Of a DNA stretch of 64,000 bases, positions 1-6,665 are shown piece after piece. Positions within the stretch are counted from its first letter, which is position 1. Every line of letters starts with the position of its first letter. The stretch lies in NCBI RefSeq assembly GCF_900177425.1, contig NZ_LT840184.1, forward strand, positions 957,487 to 1,021,486, in the 5' to 3' direction. Made by a program: the position numbers and the translations under genes. The notes below the pieces were generated by a model. The model was not told the origin of the DNA and made no database searches. It saw only the letters and a program-made list of their open reading frames with translations. The DNA comes from Paenibacillus uliginis N3/975 (GTDB taxonomy: Bacteria > Bacillota > Bacilli > Paenibacillales > Paenibacillaceae).

Positions 1-1
1 G

Positions 2-184
2 ATGGAACTGGATCGTGCTTGGAGTATTTTTAAATCTGATGATACGTTTAAGGTGAAGCTGGAAGGTGAGCCGGTATGGATTGAACATATCGATCAGGCT
101 AACGGCATGGCGACGGTTCAAGTCGGCTCGCGACCGACAGATACCGTGACGGTAAACGTGGAACGCTTGGAAGAAGGCGAGTAA
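2..184 (+). CDS. sspH: H-type small acid-soluble spore protein
   Basis: A 60-residue protein that opens MELDRAW and carries the pattern 'WIEHID..NGMATVQ', which matches the SspH family by recall (B. subtilis SspH is also about 60 residues). SASPs of this minor class are packed in the forespore core. The ATG lies at base 2, so its ribosome site and promoter are outside the window. The length fits a complete gene. A strong terminator follows directly, so it is probably the last gene of its transcript. It is the best single hint that the organism forms spores. Confidence 0.85.
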   Translation: MELDRAWSIFKSDDTFKVKLEGEPVWIEHIDQANGMATVQVGSRPTDTVTVNVERLEEGE

Positions 185-216
185 TAGGAACCATAACGTG
201 CATTCGAGCGGCGTAA

Positions 217-277
217 GAAACACCTTTTTTTCGGATGATTGCCCTTAGCGGATCACCCGGGGAAAGGTGTTTTTTTT
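217..277 (+). terminator. Rho-independent terminator after sspH
   Basis: AAACACCTTTT at 218-228 pairs with GAAAGGTGTTT near 262-272, followed by a T tract to 277. It isolates sspH from the tsa operon. Confidence 0.8.
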
Positions 278-517
278 ACAGCTAAGAAAGTATAAACTTC
301 GGAGTAAAGTATTTTTCTTATGGAGAAGGTTTCAAAATCGTCCTTTGAGAACATACGCAGCGGGTTAATGGATTATGCATGTGTTAGATATGGAGGTCGA
401 TGATCCAAATTGATATATTTCATGCTCTCCTGGGTCCCTTGCGGCATGTTGTAGAGACCGATATAATTAAGGACAAGTTTAATCACTCAGCAGTTACGTC
501 AAAAGGTGGGTATACAG
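278..517. other. intergenic region before tsaE
   Basis: About 240 bases with no convincing gene. It begins with CTAAGAAAGTATAAACTTC near 283-301; a near copy, CTAAGAAAGTATGAATTTC, stands at about 4165-4183 just after the second T-box. A 45-codon reading frame at 400-537 has a GGAGG only three bases from its ATG and overlaps tsaE, so it was not called. Confidence 0.5.
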
Positions 518-1015
518 GTGAGAGAAAGCGGTTATGAAGAGCAGTTCCGTTACATTTCCAAAAGTCCGGCCGACACGGAACGGCTAGCCGCCTGGCTGGC
601 CCGGCGTTCAATACCGGGAACAGTCATCGGTCTTGATGGGGATTTGGGAGCAGGGAAAACAGCATTTTCCCAAGGGTTCGCGAAGCATTTAGGTATCAGC
701 GGTGTTGTGAACAGTCCCACATTTACGATTATTAAGGAATATGAGGGGCGTCTGCCTCTTTATCATATGGATGTGTATCGTCTGTCTTTGGATGAAGCGG
801 ATGAGCTTGGATTAGACGAGTATTTTTTCGGAGAAGGTGTCTGTCTCGTGGAATGGAGCAGTCTTATAAGCGAGCTTCTTCCTGAAAAACATCTTCATAT
901 ATCGATTGAAACAACAAACATATCGGAGCGAGTAATTATCATAAAGAGCTTGGGAGAGCCTTACGGCCAGTGGTGTCGGGAATTGAATGAAAATGGGGTA
1001 AATATCGATGAATAA
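518..1015 (+). CDS. tsaE: tRNA threonylcarbamoyladenosine biosynthesis ATPase TsaE
   Basis: TsaE is the ATPase that works with TsaB and TsaD to make N6-threonylcarbamoyladenosine at A37 of ANN-decoding tRNAs. The Walker A motif GDLGAGKT, the block NSPTFTIIKEYEG, HMDVYR, and GLDEYFF...LVEW are all present. I chose the GTG at 518 because AAAAGGTGGG at 501-510 is a good ribosome site for it; a GTG at 506 is in frame but overlaps that site. From 518 the protein is 165 residues, usual for the family. It overlaps tsaB by 8 bases, so the two are translationally coupled. Confidence 0.93.
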   Translation: MRESGYEEQFRYISKSPADTERLAAWLARRSIPGTVIGLDGDLGAGKTAFSQGFAKHLGISGVVNSPTFTIIKEYEGRLPLYHMDVYRLSLDEADELGLDEYFFGEGVCLVEWSSLISELLPEKHLHISIETTNISERVIIIKSLGEPYGQWCRELNENGVNIDE

Positions 1016-1790
1016 TCATAACACTACGCCGCGTCAGCGGTTTTTGGCGCTGGATTCGTCTACGGCCTCGCTAGCAGTGGCTGCGATGGAAAATAATGAA
1101 CTGCTGAAGGAAATCAATGCGAGCGGCGAGCGTAATCACTCTGTACACATGCACCCGGTCATAGCACAAGTAATAGAAGAAGCTGGTTTGACTGTGGATG
1201 AAATCGACGGCATCGCCGTTGGTGTCGGGCCGGGATCTTACACAGGCGTTCGTATGGCTGTTACGGCGGCCAAAACGCTTTCCTGGGCGAAAAGTATACC
1301 GGTAGCCAGGGTGTCCAGCCTTCACGCCATCGCGTGGGGAGGACTTTCGTCTGGCCTGAAGGATCATTCGACGGAGAATGAACTGCATTGGGTGATCCCG
1401 CTGCTGGATGCGAGACGTGGACAGGCGTATACAGCACTGTTCTCTGGCGGAACAGGTACTGCACCACAACGGCTTGAGCCTGATGCCATTCGATTGATGG
1501 CGACATGGATTGATACCCTTGCGGATCGACTAAACGCGCTTCAAGAAGAAGAACTTCCTGTATCGATTTGGTTTACAGGTGACGTTACAGTACATGCAGA
1601 AGCAGCTGAACGTCTTCGTGAGGTGTACAGTGGGCCACTGAACATTCTCCCTTATGAACTGGAGGGTCGCTGGGTCGGATTTTTGGGAGCCATACGGCTG
1701 CTTCAGGGGGAGTCGGACGAGATGCATGCACTGGTACCTAACTATACACAGCTTTCGGAAGCGGAAGCGAACCTGCTGCGCAAGCGGTGA
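1008..1790 (+). CDS. tsaB: tRNA threonylcarbamoyladenosine biosynthesis protein TsaB
   Basis: TsaB is the non-catalytic ASKHA-fold partner that dimerises with TsaD. The 260-residue product shows the N-terminal ALDSSTASLAVA strand pair and the conserved GVGPGSYTGVRMA loop near residue 75, then the more variable C-terminal half that is normal for TsaB. It overlaps tsaE by 8 bases and is followed after 20 bases by rimI. The gene order tsaE-tsaB-rimI-tsaD is the standard Bacillales arrangement. Confidence 0.93.
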   Translation: MNNHNTTPRQRFLALDSSTASLAVAAMENNELLKEINASGERNHSVHMHPVIAQVIEEAGLTVDEIDGIAVGVGPGSYTGVRMAVTAAKTLSWAKSIPVARVSSLHAIAWGGLSSGLKDHSTENELHWVIPLLDARRGQAYTALFSGGTGTAPQRLEPDAIRLMATWIDTLADRLNALQEEELPVSIWFTGDVTVHAEAAERLREVYSGPLNILPYELEGRWVGFLGAIRLLQGESDEMHALVPNYTQLSEAEANLLRKR

Positions 1791-1810
1791 AGGGAGAGTA
1801 GGATTGGATC

Positions 1811-2335
1811 ATGGAACATGAATACAAAGCACCATCTCATGACGAAGGTTTGTCTTTCCGGTTGATGACACTGGAGGACATACCGAACGTCATGGTCGTA
1901 GAGCACGATGCGTTTACTCTCCCTTGGACCGAGGAAGCCTTTCACAATGAACTTAAGCTGAATCATTTTGCATATTATATGGTGATGGAGTATGAAGGGC
2001 GGACGATCGGTTACGCAGGGATGTGGACGATTGTCGACGAGGCGCATATAACCAACATTGCATTGCTCGGAACATATCGTGGGCGAAAATGGGGAGAGCG
2101 GCTTCTTAGTGAGCTAATGAAGACGGCCTCCTTTCTACGGATGGAACGAATTACGCTTGAGGTCCGGGTGAGCAATGAGGTGGCCAAGCGTTTGTATATG
2201 AAAAAAGGATTTAAGCCTGCAGGCATCCGTAAAGGCTACTATTCCGACAATGGAGAGGATGCACTGATTATGTGGGCGGATTTGCCCCCTTACCGTGAAT
2301 ACGGAGGCGAGGAAGGAAGCGAAGGTTTGTTATGA
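1811..2335 (+). CDS. rimI: ribosomal protein bS18 N-alpha-acetyltransferase RimI
   Basis: A 174-residue GNAT acetyltransferase. The acetyl-CoA loop region reads 'GTYRGRKWGERLLSELM' near residues 90-107, and the C-terminal 'LEVRVSNEVAKRLYMKKGF' block is typical of RimI. The family acetylates the N-terminal alanine of ribosomal protein S18; some homologues act on other substrates. Its place between tsaB and tsaD, with a 4-base ATGA overlap into tsaD, supports the name. Confidence 0.88.
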   Translation: MEHEYKAPSHDEGLSFRLMTLEDIPNVMVVEHDAFTLPWTEEAFHNELKLNHFAYYMVMEYEGRTIGYAGMWTIVDEAHITNIALLGTYRGRKWGERLLSELMKTASFLRMERITLEVRVSNEVAKRLYMKKGFKPAGIRKGYYSDNGEDALIMWADLPPYREYGGEEGSEGLL

Positions 2336-3369
2336 ATGAACAGAATACAGAGAAGCACAGTCTGATCTTAGCCATTGAGACAAGCTGTGATGAAACATCA
2401 GTTGCAGTGGTTAGAGATGGGCATGAAGTATTGTCGAGCGTTATTGCGAGTCAGGTCGAAACCCACAAAGCCTTTGGAGGTGTGGTACCTGAGGTAGCAT
2501 CGCGCAAACATGTGGAGAGCATTACGATGATTCTGGAAGAAGCTGCCTACGAAGCGGGTATTGATATGCGGGATTTGTCGGCTATCGCTGTCACCCAGGG
2601 ACCGGGTCTGGTCGGAGCGTTATTGGTTGGTGTTGTGGCGGCCAAAAGCTTAGCGTACGCACTCGGGAAACCGCTGATCGGCACACACCATATCGCTGGT
2701 CATATCTATGCCAACCGTATCGTTGGCCCGATAGAATACCCGTGTATGTCGCTCGTTGTTTCGGGCGGGCACACAGAACTTGTATACATGAAGTCCGAAG
2801 GCAGCTTTGAACTTATCGGCCGCACACGTGATGATGCTGTAGGTGAGGCCTATGATAAAGTGGCGCGTGCGCTCGGATTCCCTTATCCGGGCGGACCACA
2901 TGTGGACCGCCTAGCCTTGGAGGCGGAGGATGCCGTACAGCTTCCCCGCGTATGGCTGGAGCCGGATTCCTATGACTTTAGCTTTAGCGGATTGAAATCA
3001 GCTGTATTAAATGTCGTCAATCAGAGCAAAATGCGTGGAGAAGAGATTCGAACCGGTGCGATTGCCCGGGGCTTTCAGGAATCGGTTACCGAGGTGCTCG
3101 TGGAAAAAGCGGTGCGCGCCGTAAAGGCATATGGAGCTGTGCAGCTGCTGCTCTGCGGAGGAGTTGCTGCGAACCGTGGATTACGGCATCTGCTCTCGGA
3201 ACGCTGTGAGACGGAGAGAATTCCTCTAACCATTCCACCTCATCAATACTGTACCGATAATGCTGCTATGATTGCTGCTGCCGCTCATCTGAAATGGAAG
3301 CAGGGAGACCTGACGCCTCTCGATATGAAGGCAGATCCCCAGTTTTCTCTGGAAGAATGGGCTAAGTGA
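2332..3369 (+). CDS. tsaD: tRNA N6-adenosine threonylcarbamoyltransferase TsaD
   Basis: TsaD (formerly Gcp) transfers the threonylcarbamoyl group from its AMP intermediate to tRNA A37. The 345-residue product opens with AIETSCDETS, carries the metal-binding HHIAGH pair near residue 117, the SGGHTEL loop, and 'GGVAANRGLR' near residue 278. These are the diagnostic ASKHA-kinase motifs of the Kae1/TsaD family. It is the last gene of the t6A operon; a new sigma-A promoter begins 20 bases after its stop. Confidence 0.96.
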   Translation: MNEQNTEKHSLILAIETSCDETSVAVVRDGHEVLSSVIASQVETHKAFGGVVPEVASRKHVESITMILEEAAYEAGIDMRDLSAIAVTQGPGLVGALLVGVVAAKSLAYALGKPLIGTHHIAGHIYANRIVGPIEYPCMSLVVSGGHTELVYMKSEGSFELIGRTRDDAVGEAYDKVARALGFPYPGGPHVDRLALEAEDAVQLPRVWLEPDSYDFSFSGLKSAVLNVVNQSKMRGEEIRTGAIARGFQESVTEVLVEKAVRAVKAYGAVQLLLCGGVAANRGLRHLLSERCETERIPLTIPPHQYCTDNAAMIAAAAHLKWKQGDLTPLDMKADPQFSLEEWAK

Positions 3370-3389
3370 AAAGCTAGGCAAATGCCCTC

Positions 3390-3418
3390 TTGACGGGTGC
3401 AATTAAAGAACGTATAAT
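3390..3418 (+). promoter_or_regulatory. sigma-A promoter of the leuA leader
   Basis: TTGACG at 3390-3395 and a perfect TATAAT at 3413-3418 are separated by 17 bases. The predicted start near 3425 sits just ahead of the first T-box. Confidence 0.85.
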
Positions 3419-3424
3419 CATCCT

Positions 3425-3778
3425 CAAATTCCAGAATAAAGAAACGTGAAGAACAGGAACAGTAAGGATCTCCGGAATCAAGAGAGCTGCGGGACGGTGC
3501 GACGCAGTGGAAAGAGACCTGAAACTCGCCTGGGAGCGGAACGTTGGAACACAGCGCATGATGCGCTGGCCGGATGTTGTCCGGTATTACATCGTTACGG
3601 TTAGCCACCGTCAGAAGGCCCGGCATACGCAGTCCATAAATATGGATGTGACGTATGGCGACGGAGGGGGCTTGCTTAGGACCGATAATATGATCGGTAA
3701 ATCCGGCAAGTCAACAAGAGTGGTACCGCGATAGGCAAGCCTGTCGTCTCTTGAATAAAGAGATGGCGGGCTTTTTTT
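3425..3778 (+). promoter_or_regulatory. T-box leader 1 (leucine)
   Basis: A T-box riboswitch that senses uncharged tRNA. Stem I carries the distal 'GGTGCGACG' loop and the candidate specifier codon CTC at 3525-3527 in the context TGAAA-CTC-GCC, which codes for leucine. The conserved T-box GAGTGGTACCGCG is at 3718-3730; its TGGT can pair with the ACCA end of a tRNA whose discriminator is A, as in tRNA-Leu. The terminator arm AAGCC...GGGCTT with a T tract fills 3737-3778. It is the first of two leaders on one transcript. Confidence 0.9.
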
Positions 3779-3799
3779 GTCCAAACAAACCGAATAGTA

Positions 3800-4158
3800 A
3801 TAAACGCAATGAACGGGAGCAAGTAAAAGGGGTACTGTCTTCAGAGAGCCGCGGTTTTGGTGCAACGCGGCGGCAGGAACCTTTGAATCTCGCCCGGGAG
3901 CGGAAGAGGGGAACATAGGCATGGCGCTGCTGCAGATAAGGTATAGATTTGCAGGCAGCAAAAGTTTCTAATATGTACTCTCTTACGGGATCCCCCGTGA
4001 ACAGGAGTCCGATAAATATTTCGCCCGGCCGGCGTATTTTATCGGACACTAAGCGGACGCACGTTTCGGCATGATGCCGAAATCAATGCGTCAAGTAGAG
4101 TGGTACCACGGAGGGTTTAAAGCCCGTCGTCTCTTGTAAGGAGATGGCGGGCTTTTTT
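3800..4158 (+). promoter_or_regulatory. T-box leader 2 (leucine), in tandem
   Basis: A second full T-box follows the first with no obvious promoter between them. It has the distal loop GGTGCAACGC, a candidate specifier CTC at 3889-3891 in the context TGAAT-CTC-GCC, the T-box GAGTGGTACCACGG at 4098-4111, and a terminator at 4119-4158 with a T tract. Both copies read leucine, so transcription into leuA probably needs two antitermination events in series, which should steepen the response to leucine starvation. Confidence 0.9.
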
Positions 4159-4374
4159 GAAATCTAAGAAAGTATGAATTTCAAATTGCATACTTGTCTT
4201 ATATTTCTCGAAGAAACGCCGAAGTCCTTTATAAAGGACGCCGAAGTCGTTTCTTCTTGCTGCCGGCAGCAGTTGGGTGGGATTGTGGACGCAAGTCGAC
4301 GTGCGGACGCAGGTGTAATGATGATAAGTAAGATCAATCTGGCACATCTCGTAAAAACAAGGGAGGAACCCACG
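4159..4374. other. leader between second T-box and leuA, with nested hairpin
   Basis: The outer arms GAAGAAACG (4210-4218) and CGTTTCTTC (4248-4256) enclose a perfect 16-base palindrome GTCCTTTATAAAGGAC (4224-4239), and 'ACGCCGAAGTC' is repeated at 4216 and 4238. Related sequence recurs ahead of tatC. The leuA reading frame runs open back to 4174, but the ribosome site shows translation starts at 4375. Confidence 0.55.
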
Positions 4375-5898
4375 ATGGTACAAGAAATTCGAAGAATTCG
4401 CTTGATGGATACAACATTGCGTGACGGAGAACAGGCCCCTGGAGCAAGTCTACAGCCTGAGCAGAAGATCATGCTTGCTGCCAAACTAGCGGAGCTGGGT
4501 GTAGATGTGCTGGAGCCGGGTTTCCCTGTGTCCAGTCCAGGCGAGTTTGCCGCAGTTGAAACGATATCCCGCCAGCTTCAAAATGTGGAAATATGCGGCT
4601 TTGCGAGAGCGGTAAAAGGAGACATTGACGCAGCTGTCCGGGCGACACAAGATGCAGCCAATCGGCGAATCCATTTGTTTATCTCTTCGTCCGACATCCA
4701 TATTAAGCATCAGCTCCGCAAGAGCCGGAAAGAGGTCGTTGCGGCTGCACGAGAAATGACGGCGTACGCCAAACAGTTTTGCGACCGGGTGGAATTTACC
4801 GCGATGGACGCATCACGTACGAACATAGATGACTTAATTGAGATGGTGGAGGCTGTGATTGAGGAAGGTGCAAGTATTATCAACCTGCCCGACACGGTCG
4901 GATATGCGCTGCCACAGGAATATGGAGAGATGTTCCGCCGGGTGCGCGAAGGGGCACGGGGAGGTAGAAGTGTGGAGTACAGCGCCCACTGTCATAATGA
5001 TTTGGGCTTAGCTGTGGCGAACAGTCTGGAAGCCATTCGGAACGGAGTTAGCCAAATCGAGGTAACGGTTAATGGTGTAGGTGAACGTACAGGAAACTGT
5101 GCCTTGGAAGAGCTTGTGATGGCTCTGGCTACCCGGGGTGATGTGCTAAGAGCAGAGACAGGTATCTCAGCTGAGAAGCTGTATGAAACGTCCCGACTGA
5201 TCAGTGGTGCGATGCATTTTCCGATTGCATTCAATAAGCCGGTTGTTGGCCGTAATGCATTTCAGCATGAATCGGGTATTCATCAGGATGGCCTTCTGAA
5301 AGACCGAAGCACCTATGAAATTATGAACCCTGAGGATCTGGGCATTCCGCGCAGCATGATTATTCTAGGCAAGCATTCCGGACGACATGCATTGAAAGAC
5401 AGGCTTGCCCGGTATGGTGTATCCATTCAGGAACAAGAGGTGGAGAAGCTATACAATACCTTCAAAGAGACCGCAGACCGGCAAAAGGTAGTCAGTGATG
5501 ATCAACTGCTGCAAATGGTGAGTAGCACGCTTGGTAAACCGGCTCAGGTGTATGAGCTGGGTGAGGTTCAGGTGATATCCGGCAGCGGAGTAAGCAGGGT
5601 GGCGGCAGTCAGACTGCGCCACTTGCATGAGGAGCGTGAGGTGTCCTATTCGAGCGTAGCCGATGGACCGGTGCAAGCTGTCATATCCGCAATCAGCCAA
5701 GGAATCAGCGGCAGTATTTCCTTCGTTGATCTGGAGCTTCATTCTCTAAGTAGCGGGGAAGATGCGCATGCAGAGGCGGCCGTTACCGTTGAAAGAGACG
5801 GTAAGGTATTCCGCGGAACAGCAGTTCACCAGGATATAGTCATGGCGGCAGGGCTTGCATATGTGGCAGCATGCAACTCGGCACTCTTGTCCGTTTAA
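4375..5898 (+). CDS. leuA: 2-isopropylmalate synthase
   Basis: LeuA condenses acetyl-CoA with 2-oxoisovalerate, the committed step of leucine synthesis. The 507-residue product has the catalytic start LMDTTLRDGEQAPGASL, the metal-binding SAHCHNDLGLAVANS block, GVGERTGNCALEE, and the QHESGIHQDG lid, followed by a C-terminal domain of about 120 residues of the kind that binds leucine. The ATG at 4375 has an excellent GGGAGG 9 bases upstream. The leucine T-boxes upstream agree with the call. It stands alone, away from any ilv-leu operon in this window, so it may be a second isozyme. Confidence 0.93.
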   Translation: MVQEIRRIRLMDTTLRDGEQAPGASLQPEQKIMLAAKLAELGVDVLEPGFPVSSPGEFAAVETISRQLQNVEICGFARAVKGDIDAAVRATQDAANRRIHLFISSSDIHIKHQLRKSRKEVVAAAREMTAYAKQFCDRVEFTAMDASRTNIDDLIEMVEAVIEEGASIINLPDTVGYALPQEYGEMFRRVREGARGGRSVEYSAHCHNDLGLAVANSLEAIRNGVSQIEVTVNGVGERTGNCALEELVMALATRGDVLRAETGISAEKLYETSRLISGAMHFPIAFNKPVVGRNAFQHESGIHQDGLLKDRSTYEIMNPEDLGIPRSMIILGKHSGRHALKDRLARYGVSIQEQEVEKLYNTFKETADRQKVVSDDQLLQMVSSTLGKPAQVYELGEVQVISGSGVSRVAAVRLRHLHEEREVSYSSVADGPVQAVISAISQGISGSISFVDLELHSLSSGEDAHAEAAVTVERDGKVFRGTAVHQDIVMAAGLAYVAACNSALLSV

Positions 5899-5921
5899 CG
5901 ACGATTACCATATAAGTGCGT

Positions 5922-6239
5922 GTTCAAAAAGGTCGGTTTTCAGCACCGAAGCTTATGCTTCCGATGTGCGTTTTTTCAAAACGCTTGAGTTGGATGAAGC
6001 TAGGGACTGAGGAGCGGAGCGTACGTTTTGGGTACGTGAGCACCGGAAGGACCGGCTGAATTCAAGATTCGATGCCGAGCCCACTTCCTGATTCACTTCG
6101 TGTTAGATATAGAATTTATAAGTTATCTTGCTACGCTGATGAAATTATATATCGCAAGAAAACCAACCTTTGAATCGCGGTCGCTCATCCTTGAATGGCC
6201 TCGTTAGAGGTTTTCTTATCAAAAGCGGACTTTTTGAAC
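5922..6239. repeat. MITE-like 318-bp element with terminal inverted repeats
   Basis: The left end begins GTTCAAAAAG at 5922 and the right end closes with its exact reverse complement, CTTTTTGAAC, at 6239. With one gap allowed, about 18 of 22 terminal bases match. Inside there is no open reading frame but several small hairpins, for example GAAGCTTATGCTTC near 5949. No clear target duplication is visible; TATAAG occurs on both flanks at 5911 and 6246 but may be chance. It fits a small non-autonomous repeat. Confidence 0.55.
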
Positions 6240-6255
6240 AACCTCTATAAGAAAA

Positions 6256-6288
6256 AGGCCTTCTTCTTCGTTTCGAAGGAGAGGGCCT
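6256..6288 (-). terminator. hairpin with minus-strand T tract
   Basis: AGGCC...CTTCG pairs with CGAAG...GGCCT. The T-rich tail lies on the minus-strand side, so it may act as a backup stop for the ABC-F transcript. Confidence 0.5.
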
Positions 6289-6342
6289 AAATCTATATAA
6301 ATAAACGGGATTCATATATATGAATCAATAGTTCTGTCAAGT

Positions 6343-6602
6343 TGTGGACAAGGTTATCCACATTTCCCTTCAAAAATGTGCGCAAATTCAGAAAACACCG
6401 ATAAATTAAAGGTTTGGAAGAGGCTGAAAAAAGGGGACATCATTTTCAAAATTACTTGTTGAAATTGTGGATAATGTGCATAACTTAGTGGATAATCTTG
6501 GGTATCCTCGCTAAAAAGCTTGTTTAAAAGCAAAAAAATGGCCATTTAGGCCATTTTCAAGTCATACTTATACACGGAAGTTGGGGATAAGGCTGTGCAT
6601 AA
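6343..6602. promoter_or_regulatory. DnaA-box cluster
   Basis: Four perfect DnaA boxes (TTATNCACA) lie in 260 bases: TTATCCACA at 6354-6362 on the plus strand, and on the minus strand at 6466-6474, 6475-6483 (abutting) and 6594-6602. Four more differ by one base: 6343-6351, 6487-6495, 6568-6576 and 6582-6590. The region has no gene. From memory, B. subtilis has a chromosomal DnaA-binding cluster between gcp (tsaD) and the ABC-F gene ydiF, the same neighbourhood, used to titrate DnaA. I infer the same role here. Confidence 0.8.
6532..6557 (-). terminator. terminator of the ABC-F gene
   Basis: AAAATGGCC and GGCCATTTT flank a five-base loop. On the minus strand the stem is followed by a T run, and it stands about 110 bases after the stop of the ABC-F gene. 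It lies inside the DnaA-box cluster. Confidence 0.65.
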
Positions 6603-6665
6603 GTGTTAAAGCGATTTTGAAGCATATTTGTGAATTTTTTTTGTTTTTTTATAAAATAGGACTGT

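Noticed and set aside
400..537. 45-codon frame before and across the tsaE start with GGAGG nearby
   Set aside because: The spacing from GGAGG to ATG is only three bases, the product has no recognisable features, and it overlaps the tsaE ribosome site and start.
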